Assembly (NCBI GenBank): GCA_964449135.1 | Contig: CAYUXZ010000039.1 | Location: 1-24,640 of the forward strand | Source: SZAS-103 sp964449135 | GTDB lineage: Bacteria > Pseudomonadota > Gammaproteobacteria > Xanthomonadales > Xanthomonadaceae | Length of the DNA stretch: 24,640 nt | Reading direction: 5' to 3' | Shown here: piece after piece, positions 15,252 through 22,520 of the stretch | Numbering within the stretch: the stretch's first letter is position 1 | How the letters are laid out: each line of letters starts with the position of its first letter | Translations under genes and position numbers: made by a program | Notes under the pieces: model-generated | The model's input: the letters and a program-made list of their open reading frames with translations, nothing else | What the model was told of the DNA's origin: nothing | The model's database searches: none

Positions 15252-18017
15252 ATGAACGATGCGTCGTCCGATCCGATCCAGCGCTTGCTTGCGCACCGGC
15301 TCGACGTGCTCGCGCCGAATGTTGCGTATTTGCCGCGCGCCGCGCTTGAGCGCGTGCTGATCGCCAGCGATTTCGCTTACGGCGTCCTGCGCGATCAACC
15401 CGATGCGGCCGCCGTGCTCGACGGCGTGATGCCGTCCCTGCCGGCACTGGATCCTGCGATGCCGGCTGCCTGGCCCGTGCTGCTGCGGCGCTGGCGCAAG
15501 CTCGGCTCGTTGCGCTTGATCTGGCGCGACGTCGAGGGCATAGACTCAGTCGAGCAGACGCTGGCCGGCGCGAGCGCACTCGCGGACGCGACCATCGAAA
15601 CCGCGCTCGCCGCGGTCGAGGAGCAAGTTGAAGCCAGCCACGGCGCGATCCGTGATGCCGCCGGCCGTGCGCAGCGGCTCGTCGTGTTCGGCCTGGGCAA
15701 GCTCGGCGGCGGCGAACTCAATTTCTCCTCCGACGTAGATCTGGTCTTCGCCTACGAAAAAGGCGGGATCAGCGACGGCGCGCGGCCGCTCGACGCCGAC
15801 GCGTATTACGCGCGCATCGGCCAGCGCCTGATCGCGTTGCTCGACGAAGTCACGCCCGACGGTTTCTGCTATCGCGTGGACATGCGGTTGCGGCCGTTCG
15901 GAAGCAGCGGCCGGCTGGCGCTCTCGTTCGACGCGATGGAACAGTACTACCAGAGCGAGGGACGCGACTGGGAGCGCTACGCATGGATCAAGGCGCGGCC
16001 GGTCGCCGGCGACCTCAAAGCGGGCGAGCGCCTGCTCGCGACGCTGCGTCCGTTCGTCTATCGCCGTTACCTCGATTACACCGCGCTCGACGGCCTGCGC
16101 GAAATGAAGGCGGCGATCGCCGCGGACGAGCGTCAGGAATTGTCCGGTCACCTCAAGCTCGGACCCGGCGGCATCCGCGAGATCGAGTTCCTCGTGCAGG
16201 CGCTGCAACTGATCCGCGGCGGGCGCGAACCCGCGCTGCGCACGCGTTCGCTGCTGGCGGCGCTGGATGCGCTCGCCGACGCGGGCCATCTCGCTGTGCC
16301 GACCGCGGCGATGCTCGCGGACGCGTACCGCTTCCTGCGCCGCATCGAAAACCGTGTGCAGATGTTCGCCGACCAGCAGACGCACACGTTGCCCGATGAT
16401 GCGCAGACGCAGCAGCGCATCGCGGCGGGACTGGGTTATTCGGACATCGCTGCGTTACGCGTCGATCTCGATGCGCAGCGTGCTCTCGTGTCGGCGGAAT
16501 TCGAGCGCCTGCTCGCCGCGCGCCGGCGCGGCGCGGCGCCGACCTCGCTGCACGACGGCGCGCTTGACGACTACTGGCTCGCGCTGCCCGACGGCGGTGC
16601 GGCGCAGTGCCTGGTCGATGCGGGTTACGCGCGCGCCGACGCGCACGACACGGCGCTGCGCGACTTCGCGCGCTCGCCTGCGGTGCGCGGCCTGTCATCG
16701 CGCGCGCGTGGGCGCCTCGACCGCGTGCTGCCGCGCCTGCTGCGCGAAGCTGCCGATTCCGATGCGGCCGACATCGCGCTGCCACGACTGATCGCGCTGC
16801 TGCAGGCGATCGCGCGGCGCGGCAGCTATCTCGCGCTGCTGGACGAACAGCCCGCTGCCCTCTCTCGGCTGGTCGAAGTCGGCACGCGCAGCGCATTGCT
16901 CTCGGAACGCATCGCCGCGCACCCGCTGCTGCTCGACGAACTGCTCGATGTGCGCGTGGAGAGCGCCGCCCCGACGCGCGCAAGCCTCGCGGTCGAATGC
17001 GCACGCGCGCTGGCGGCGGTTCCGGCCGACGACGTCGAAGCCGGACTGCAAGCGCTCGCAGAATTCCGCCAGGGCGCGGGATTCCGGATCGGCCTGGCGT
17101 TGCTCAAGCAGCGCGTCGCCGCGGTTGACGCGGCGCGCCAGCTCGCCTGGCTCGCCGAAACCGTGCTCGCGGCCGTTCTGGTGCTTGCGCGCCGCGCGGT
17201 CGGCCGCGAGGGCGACGACGGTTTCGCCGCGATCGGATACGGCAGCATCGGCGGGGAAGAACTCGGATTCGTCTCCGATCTGGATCTGGTGTTCCTGCAC
17301 GCCGACGCCGAAGTTGCCGACGATGCGCGCCGGCACGCGCGGCTCGCACAGAAGCTCGTGAGCCTGCTCGCGACCGCGACGCCGGCGGGCAGCCTCTACG
17401 AGGTCGATGTGCGGTTGCGGCCCGACGGCGCGAAAGGCCTGCTGGTCGCGAGCGTGGACGGCTTCGCCGAATACCAGCGCGGCCGGGCGTGGACCTGGGA
17501 AAAACAGGCGTTGGTCCGCGCGCGAGGCATCGCCGGATCGCCGGCGACGATCGCGCGCTTCGAGACGATCCGCGCAGGGGTGCTCTCGCAACCGCGCGAC
17601 CTCGAGGCCTTGCGCAGCGATGTGATCGCGATGCGGCAGCGCATGCGCGCCGAGCTCGATCGCAGCCGCGGCGAACGCTTCGACCTCAAGCAGGGCGAGG
17701 GCGGCCTGGTCGACCTGGAATTCCTGTTGCAGTTTCTCGTGCTCGCCCACGCGCATGCGCAGCCCGCGCTCCTGCGGCCGCGCGCGAGCGGCGAACTGGT
17801 CGCTGCGCTGGGCGAATGCGGCGTACTGTCGCCGGAACAGGCGGTCGCACTGGCCGACGCGCATGCGACTCTGCTGCGGCGCTCGCTGGATTGCACGCTC
17901 GATCGGCGTCCGCGGATTGCGCTCCTCGACGCGGAAATCGATACGGCGCGCAACGCGATCCGTGCCGCATGCCTCGCCCAAGGTCTGGATTTTTCCTCGC
18001 GCTCAAAGAGCGAGTAG
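15252..18017 (+). CDS. glnE: Bifunctional glutamine synthetase adenylyltransferase/adenylyl-removing enzyme
   Basis: A 921-residue enzyme that adds AMP to, or phosphorolytically removes it from, a Tyr of glutamine synthetase, tuning nitrogen assimilation in answer to PII and glutamine. Two nucleotidyltransferase domains are visible. The N-terminal (removing) one has GLGKLGGGELNFSSDVDLVF at about 145-165. The C-terminal (adding) one has GYGSIGGEELGFVSDLDLVF at about 660-680, with DVD and DLD metal-binding Asp pairs. Each is followed by its partner motif (VDMRLRPFGSSG and VDVRLRPDGAKG) and by a GGIREIEFLVQ or GGLVDLEFLLQ helix segment. Length is close to E. coli GlnE (946). The ATG at 15252 has no strong Shine-Dalgarno but gives the expected N-terminus. 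The 3' end overlaps the convergent ELM1-family gene by 15 bases. Confidence 0.97.
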   Translation: MNDASSDPIQRLLAHRLDVLAPNVAYLPRAALERVLIASDFAYGVLRDQPDAAAVLDGVMPSLPALDPAMPAAWPVLLRRWRKLGSLRLIWRDVEGIDSVEQTLAGASALADATIETALAAVEEQVEASHGAIRDAAGRAQRLVVFGLGKLGGGELNFSSDVDLVFAYEKGGISDGARPLDADAYYARIGQRLIALLDEVTPDGFCYRVDMRLRPFGSSGRLALSFDAMEQYYQSEGRDWERYAWIKARPVAGDLKAGERLLATLRPFVYRRYLDYTALDGLREMKAAIAADERQELSGHLKLGPGGIREIEFLVQALQLIRGGREPALRTRSLLAALDALADAGHLAVPTAAMLADAYRFLRRIENRVQMFADQQTHTLPDDAQTQQRIAAGLGYSDIAALRVDLDAQRALVSAEFERLLAARRRGAAPTSLHDGALDDYWLALPDGGAAQCLVDAGYARADAHDTALRDFARSPAVRGLSSRARGRLDRVLPRLLREAADSDAADIALPRLIALLQAIARRGSYLALLDEQPAALSRLVEVGTRSALLSERIAAHPLLLDELLDVRVESAAPTRASLAVECARALAAVPADDVEAGLQALAEFRQGAGFRIGLALLKQRVAAVDAARQLAWLAETVLAAVLVLARRAVGREGDDGFAAIGYGSIGGEELGFVSDLDLVFLHADAEVADDARRHARLAQKLVSLLATATPAGSLYEVDVRLRPDGAKGLLVASVDGFAEYQRGRAWTWEKQALVRARGIAGSPATIARFETIRAGVLSQPRDLEALRSDVIAMRQRMRAELDRSRGERFDLKQGEGGLVDLEFLLQFLVLAHAHAQPALLRPRASGELVAALGECGVLSPEQAVALADAHATLLRRSLDCTLDRRPRIALLDAEIDTARNAIRAACLAQGLDFSSRSKSE

Positions 18018-18959
18018 GGAACGCAACGCCTCCGCGACGCGCGGCAACTCGATCAGGGGTTGCGCCGTTCCATTCGTTTCGCTCGCGCCATCCAGTGCTT
18101 GTACGCGCCCATTCCGCTGCAGGGCGCGGAGGAATTGCGCATGTCGCCCGCGTGCGATCTCGGGGCCTGCGACCAGCACCGACGCGTTCGTCGCCACGGC
18201 TTCCGAGACCATGTTGATCGAATCGGGCGAGACGACGATGCGTTCGGCCCAGGCCAGCAAGCCCGCGTAGGGATTCTCGCCATCGCCCGCGCCGAACCAG
18301 CGCGCACCGGATGGGTCGGCAAGATCGCGCCGCGCAGCTTCGCACAGCCAGACCGGCGTGCGCGGAGAGGCGCAGATCGAGACGCTCCCGCCTTCGCGGC
18401 GATGGACCGCGCGCAACCGATCGGCTGTGCGTTGCCACCAGGCTGGATCGAGCGGCGCGTCCGCAACCGGACCGCCGAGCAGCAGCAGCGTGCGCGGTGA
18501 CGCGAGCGTTCCGAAGTGCGGGAACTTCGCGCGCGCAGCGGCCAGCGAGTCCGCATCGACCTCGTGCAGGCTGCCGACCAGGGTGATCACGTTCGGGCCG
18601 CGCAGCGCGTCGTGCTCGGGCACGACGACCGCGTCCCAATGGCGGGGATCGAGTCGCGGATCGAGGATCTGCACCACGCGCGCGCCGGCCGCGCGCGCCA
18701 GCCGCGTCGCGAGCGCCATCTGCCGGCCGCAGCCGATCGCGAGTTCCGGCGGATGCCGCAGCGCGTCCGCGAATTCCGCGCCGAACGCACGCGCGGCGCC
18801 GGGCAGTTTTCGCGGCGCGAACAAGCGCCACGGCGCACGCGCCTGCAGCCTCCATACGCGCGGCTCCTCGCGGGTCAGCGCGCTGGCCAGCGCCAGCGAT
18901 TGCCGCTCGTGGCCCGCACGGCCGTCGCTGAGCACCCAGATGGACGGCGTCGGTGTCAT
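18003..18959 (-). CDS. Mitochondrial fission ELM1/GtrOC1-like family protein
   Basis: A 318-residue protein of the ELM1-like family, widespread in proteobacteria. It is predicted to have a glycosyltransferase-like (GT-B) fold, but its activity is not established. Family marks are the opening WVLSDGRAGHERQSLALA, LAIGCGRQMALATRLAR, VVQILDPRLDPRHWDAVVVPEHD, LLLGGPVADAPLD, SICASPRTP and the late VVSPDSINMVSEA motif. The ATG at 18959 is preferred; a GTG 15 bases upstream (18974) is also in frame, but its nearest AGGA is too close to serve it. AGGAG lies 14 bases before the ATG, longer than ideal, so the start is uncertain by five residues. It is divergent from the RutE-like gene and overlaps the glnE 3' end. 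In some genomes such genes sit near lipopolysaccharide genes; none is seen here. Confidence 0.88.
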   Translation of the reverse strand: MTPTPSIWVLSDGRAGHERQSLALASALTREEPRVWRLQARAPWRLFAPRKLPGAARAFGAEFADALRHPPELAIGCGRQMALATRLARAAGARVVQILDPRLDPRHWDAVVVPEHDALRGPNVITLVGSLHEVDADSLAAARAKFPHFGTLASPRTLLLLGGPVADAPLDPAWWQRTADRLRAVHRREGGSVSICASPRTPVWLCEAARRDLADPSGARWFGAGDGENPYAGLLAWAERIVVSPDSINMVSEAVATNASVLVAGPEIARGRHAQFLRALQRNGRVQALDGASETNGTAQPLIELPRVAEALRSLLAL

Positions 18960-19064
18960 GCGGCGTCGTTCCACTCCTGAGAAGGATCGTCATGAAGGCC
19001 GGGGGATGGTATCGCGAAAATCCGCCACTACACTGTCGTCCAAGTTCAACTCCGGCCCGAATCC

Positions 19065-19664
19065 ATGTCCAACCCGATCCTCTCCGATGCCGCGCTCGAC
19101 CAGCTCTTCCGCACGGCGCGCACCCAGAACGCCTGGCGCGACCAACCGGTCAGCGACGCGCAGCTGCATGATTTGTACGAGTTGATGAAATGGGCGCCGA
19201 CCAGCGCGAACTCCTCGCCCGCGCGGATCGTCTTCGTGAAATCCGACGCAGCCAAACGCAGGCTCGAACCCGCGCTCAGCGACGGCAACCGCGCCAAGAC
19301 GATGAAGGCGCCGGTGTGCGCGATCATCGCGACCGACTATGCCTTCTACGAAAAACTGCCCTATCTGTTCCCGCACACCGACGCGAAATCGTGGTTCGAG
19401 GGTAACGAGAAGCTGATCGAAACCACCGCGTTCCGCAATGCGACCTTGCAGGGCGGCTATTTCATCCTCGCCGCTCGCTCGCTCGGACTGGACTGCGGGC
19501 CGATGTCGGGCTTCGACAACGCGAAGGTGGATGCCGAGTTCTTCGCGGGCACGCAGGTCCGGTCCAACTTCCTCGTCGCGCTCGGCTACGGCGATCCCGA
19601 TCCGAAGGTGCTGTTCCCGCGCTCGCCGCGGTTGTCCTTCGACGAAGCCTGCCGCATCGAGTGA
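19065..19664 (+). CDS. rutE: Nitroreductase-family malonic semialdehyde reductase (RutE-like)
   Basis: A 199-residue FMN-dependent reductase. In E. coli RutE reduces malonic semialdehyde to 3-hydroxypropionate at the end of the Rut pyrimidine-degradation pathway. This protein closely follows the RutE pattern as I recall it: FRTARTQNAWRDQPVSD, YELMKWAPTSANSSPARIVFV, FYEKLPYLFPHTDAKSWF, ETAFRNATLQGGYFILAARSLGLDCGPMSGFD and the ending RLSFDEAC. No other rut genes are in the window, so it may serve as a general aldehyde or quinone reductase. It lacks a clear Shine-Dalgarno; a possible -10 TACACT lies at 19029-19034. A YceI gene follows after 61 bases and pirin after that, suggesting one transcript. 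The family call is strong; pathway role is inference. Confidence 0.87.
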   Translation: MSNPILSDAALDQLFRTARTQNAWRDQPVSDAQLHDLYELMKWAPTSANSSPARIVFVKSDAAKRRLEPALSDGNRAKTMKAPVCAIIATDYAFYEKLPYLFPHTDAKSWFEGNEKLIETTAFRNATLQGGYFILAARSLGLDCGPMSGFDNAKVDAEFFAGTQVRSNFLVALGYGDPDPKVLFPRSPRLSFDEACRIE

Positions 19665-19725
19665 GGCGCGATTCAGCCGCCACCCCGAATCATCCGCATC
19701 GAACCATCCATCACGGAGAACAGCC

Positions 19726-20319
19726 ATGATCCGTTCCAAGTCCCCGCTCGCGCTGGCGGCCATGTTCGCGTTGGCGCCCGGCGCCGCGCTGGCAGCCGAC
19801 CCGTACACGATCGATCCGAACCACACCCAGGTCGAATACACCTACACGCACATGGGTTTCTCGCACATCACCGGACGCCTGAACCAGGTCGAGGGCGACT
19901 TCCTGTTCGACGCCAAGGATCCGACCAGGTCGAGCATCCAGGTGCATGTCCCGATTGCAAGCATCACCGTCGGCGTGCCGTCGCTCGACAAGGAACTCGT
20001 CGGTGAAAGCTTCTTCGACGCGGCCAAGTTTCCGCTCGCGACCTTCCAGAGCACCTCGGTGACCAGCACCGGCAAGGACAAGCTCGCGGTCGCCGGCGAC
20101 CTGACCATCCACGGCGTCACCAAGCCGGCGACCTTCGACGTGACGATCAACAAGATCGGCATCTATCCGTTCAAGAACGTCCCCGGCGTGGGCGTGGACG
20201 CGGTCACCACGATCAAGCGCAGCGACTTCGGCGTGAGCAAGTACGTGCCGAACTCCAGCGACGAGGTGACCATCCACGTCACGATGGAAGCCACCGCGCC
20301 CAAGCCGCAGGCCAAGTGA
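19726..20319 (+). CDS. YceI-family periplasmic protein
   Basis: A 197-residue lipocalin-like protein of the YceI family. These proteins bind polyprenoid or amphiphilic molecules, and some respond to base or oxidative stress. The signal peptide is residues 1-23 (cleavage GAALA before Asp-Pro-Tyr). The mature chain shows the family signature YTIDPNHTQVEYTYTHMGFSHITGR, then GVPSLDKELVGESFFDAAKFPLATFQS, LTIHGVTKPATFDVT and IKRSDFGVSKYVP. The start is fixed by ACGGAGAA five bases upstream. The pirin gene begins 7 bases after the stop, so the two are almost surely co-transcribed. Ligand unknown. Some YceI genes lie next to cytochrome b561 genes; none is present here. Confidence 0.93.
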   Translation: MIRSKSPLALAAMFALAPGAALAADPYTIDPNHTQVEYTYTHMGFSHITGRLNQVEGDFLFDAKDPTRSSIQVHVPIASITVGVPSLDKELVGESFFDAAKFPLATFQSTSVTSTGKDKLAVAGDLTIHGVTKPATFDVTINKIGIYPFKNVPGVGVDAVTTIKRSDFGVSKYVPNSSDEVTIHVTMEATAPKPQAK

Positions 20320-20326
20320 CGCGCGC

Positions 20327-21028
20327 ATGATCCTGCTACGTCGCTCGCACGAACGCGGCCATGCGAGGTTGGGTTGGCTCGACAGCCGGCACACGTTCTC
20401 GTTCTCCGACTACCACGACCCGCAATGGATGGGCTTCGGTCCGCTGCGCGTCATCAACGAGGACCGCGTCGCGCCCGGCGGCGGCTTTGCACCGCACTCG
20501 CACGCAAACATGGAGATCATCTCCTACGTGATCGACGGCGGATTGCAGCACCGCGACAGCCTCGGCAACGGCTCGGTGATCCGGCCGGGCGACGTGCAGC
20601 GCATGAGTGCGGGCAACGGCATCCAGCACAGCGAGTTCAACGCCTCGCAGGACGCGCCCGTGCATTTCCTGCAGATCTGGATCCAGCCGGACCGGCTCAA
20701 CGTCGCGCCCAGCTATGCGCAGAAGAATTATCCGGTGGATGCGCGGCGCGGCGCGTTGCGGCTGGTGGTATCGCCCGACGGCGCCGAAGGTTCGCTGACC
20801 ATCCGCCAGGACACGCGCGTATACGCGACCGTGCTCGCGCCCGGCGAATCCGCCGCGCTCGCGCTGGGCGAAGGCCGGCGCGCCTGGGTGCAGGTCGTGC
20901 GCGGCGCGCTGCGACTCGACGACGACACCCTGCTCGAATCAGGAGACGGCGCAGGAATCACCGCGCAGCGCGGACTGCGACTGCGCGCGGAATCCGAATG
21001 CGAGGCGCTGGTGTTCGATTTGCCCTAG
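20327..21028 (+). CDS. Pirin-family cupin protein (YhhW-like)
   Basis: A 233-residue bicupin. Bacterial pirins such as YhhW bind a metal in the N-terminal cupin and can oxidise quercetin; others act as redox-sensitive regulators. All four metal ligands are present at the expected places: His57 and His59 in FAPHSHANMEI, and His101 and Glu103 in GIQHSEFN. The opening RRSHERGHARLGWLDSRHTFSFSDYHDP is the pirin signature. The C-terminal cupin (about 135-233) is degenerate, as usual. The start is the ATG 7 bases after the YceI stop, with little Shine-Dalgarno, so coupling is possible. It is probably cytosolic because there is no signal peptide. It ends beside a palindromic repeat element. Confidence 0.94.
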   Translation: MILLRRSHERGHARLGWLDSRHTFSFSDYHDPQWMGFGPLRVINEDRVAPGGGFAPHSHANMEIISYVIDGGLQHRDSLGNGSVIRPGDVQRMSAGNGIQHSEFNASQDAPVHFLQIWIQPDRLNVAPSYAQKNYPVDARRGALRLVVSPDGAEGSLTIRQDTRVYATVLAPGESAALALGEGRRAWVQVVRGALRLDDDTLLESGDGAGITAQRGLRLRAESECEALVFDLP

Positions 21029-21039
21029 CGATCGAATCA

Positions 21040-21078
21040 ATGCCGTTCGTGGTGAGCTCGTCGAACCATGAACGGCAT
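21040..21078. repeat. Palindromic interspersed-repeat-like element between convergent genes
   Basis: The arms ATGCCGTTCGTGGT (21040-21053) and ACCATGAACGGCAT (21065-21078) pair over 14 bases with one G-U wobble, around the loop GAGCTCGTCGA. The core 'TTCGTGGTGAGC..GTCGAACCA.GAACGG' resembles a palindromic element that I recall being scattered in many copies between genes of Xanthomonadales and other proteobacteria. It fills most of the 55-base gap between the pirin and racemase stops. It may also act as a two-way transcription end, though it has no T-run. Only one copy is seen in this window. Confidence 0.72.
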
Positions 21079-21083
21079 CACCC

Positions 21084-21800
21084 TCATCCGGGTCGCTCGC
21101 TGATTGCATCATCCCCGAGCGCCCAGTCGGCCGCGGACTGCGCATGGATCGCGGTGGTGTCGAACGTCGGCACCGATGTGTCGGAAGCGCCGACCAGCAG
21201 GCCGATCTCGGTGCAACCCAAGATGATGCCTTGCGCGCCGCGCGCGACGAGATCGCGCATCACCTCGCGGTAGATTGCGCGCGATTCCTCGCGGATCGTG
21301 CCCAGGCACAGCTCCTCGTAAATGATGCGATGCACCCGCTCGCGGCCCGCGGCGTCGGGGACGAGCACTTCGAGGCCGTGCTGCGCGAGGCGGCCGCAAT
21401 AGAAATCCTGTTCCATCGTGAAGCGCGTGCCGAGCAGGCCGATGCGCGAGATGCCATCGGCGAGCACGCGGCTCGCGGTCGCATCGGCGATATGCAGGAT
21501 CGGGATCGCCACGCGCGATTCGATCGCGGGTGCGACCTTGTGCATCGTGTTCGTGCAGATCACCAGACCTTCCGCGCCCGCGCGTTCCAGCGCCGCGCAC
21601 GCATCGGCGAGCACCGTGCCGGCGGTGTCCCAGTCGCCGCTCATCTGCAGCGCCTCGATCTGTGCGAAGTCCACGCTGTACAGCACAAGCCTCGCCGAAT
21701 GCAGGCCGCCGAGGCGTTCACGGATGCATTCGTTGATCAGGTGGTAGTAGGGAACCGTCGACTCCCAGCTCATTCCGCCGAGCAAGCCTAGCGTGCGCAT
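21084..21800 (-). CDS. Aspartate/glutamate racemase family protein (YgeA-like)
   Basis: A 238-residue cofactor-independent amino-acid racemase of the Asp/Glu/hydantoin family. These enzymes use two Cys as acid and base to invert the alpha carbon. Both are present: Cys82 in LVICTNTMHK and Cys196 in IILGCTEIGLL. The opening LGLLGGMSWESTVPYYHLIN and RIGLLGTRFTMEQDFY are typical of the YgeA-type broad-specificity group. The start codon directly follows the TAG stop of the upstream unknown protein (no spacer base), so translation by termination-reinitiation is likely. The gene is the last of a three-gene minus-strand group with etfQO. D-amino acids from such enzymes can modify the cell wall. Substrate not determinable here. 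Confidence 0.93.
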   Translation of the reverse strand: MRTLGLLGGMSWESTVPYYHLINECIRERLGGLHSARLVLYSVDFAQIEALQMSGDWDTAGTVLADACAALERAGAEGLVICTNTMHKVAPAIESRVAIPILHIADATASRVLADGISRIGLLGTRFTMEQDFYCGRLAQHGLEVLVPDAAGRERVHRIIYEELCLGTIREESRAIYREVMRDLVARGAQGIILGCTEIGLLVGASDTSVPTFDTTAIHAQSAADWALGDDAISERPG

Positions 21801-22520
21801 CTAGTAGTGGAGATTCTGCTGCGGTTCTTGGGTAGTGCTTGATTGGACCGATGCACCACTGGCCGGATATCTGTCTGCGCTCACGAGGTATCTGTGAAAA
21901 ATTCGAGACAAGCCATATCCAGGATCGTCGGCACCCGACTCATGCGAATCGATGGCCCATAGCGAACCGTTCTTGCAGACCGCCAGCGTCATCGTTACGC
22001 AATCAATACAAGGAGAAAAAGGAGGATGAAACGGTTCCGGGGCGTCGACTGCGGGCGGGAGATCGTGCGGACTCGGCGGACGCAAGCGTTCGACTGCTTC
22101 CCACATCTCATCGAGTTGTCCGCGGGAAAGGACTTGTTCCTGCGCAAAAGGCGTTCGAATCACCGTTTCGTTGCCGGCCCGCTGGTGATAAGCGTTCACC
22201 TGAAGACGATTCCCGTCCACGATGATTTCGCCGCTGGTATTCAAGAAGATTCCTTCGCGTACGTACGCAATCAGGTACTTGCCGCTCTTGCATCGGTCTT
22301 CGAATTTCTGACCACTGACATCGTCAATTCGGTAAAGGAGTTGTTCCTGCTGCTCAGCAAGAAATGAAATACCCAAAGCATCGGGAGGTATTCGCGGTTC
22401 CGGCCCGAACATACGCGCCTGCACCCATGTCGAATGCGTGCTTGCCCACAACGCACTGCCGCCGAATCCCGCGAACAACAGGGTCCAGAACGCAATCGTG
22501 CGGGTGCGCATATGCTTCAT
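21801..22520 (-). CDS. Unrecognised membrane-anchored or exported protein
   Basis: A 239-residue protein that I cannot assign to a family. A basic start (MKHMRTRT) and one hydrophobic helix (about 9-26) suggest a signal anchor or uncleaved signal. The body is soluble with a mixed strand-helix pattern: LLYRIDDVSGQKFEDRCKSGKYLIAYV, NTSGEIIVDGNRLQVNAYHQ, a helix LSRGQLDEMWEAVERL, a Pro-rich stretch (148-170), then CIDC (171-174) and Cys182. Reality is supported by the ATGA overlap with the etfQO stop (start 22520), by its stop abutting the racemase ATG, and by an intact frame with varied natural composition. Its third codon positions are clearly AT-richer than its neighbours' (for example CCT CCT TTT TCT CCT TGT ATT GAT), a sign of recent transfer or weak selection. 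A plus-strand frame (22026-22367) opposite it is judged a shadow. Confidence 0.7.
   Translation of the reverse strand: MKHMRTRTIAFWTLLFAGFGGSALWASTHSTWVQARMFGPEPRIPPDALGISFLAEQQEQLLYRIDDVSGQKFEDRCKSGKYLIAYVREGIFLNTSGEIIVDGNRLQVNAYHQRAGNETVIRTPFAQEQVLSRGQLDEMWEAVERLRPPSPHDLPPAVDAPEPFHPPFSPCIDCVTMTLAVCKNGSLWAIDSHESGADDPGYGLSRIFHRYLVSADRYPASGASVQSSTTQEPQQNLHY

Noticed and set aside
22026..22367. A 113-codon plus-strand frame with an apparently strong AAGGAGG before its ATG
   Set aside because: The purine run is simply the complement of the codons CCT CCT TTT TCT CCT of the minus-strand 239-residue protein, which is better supported by overlap coupling on both sides. Its product has no recognisable domain. 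A ribosome-profiling check would settle it.
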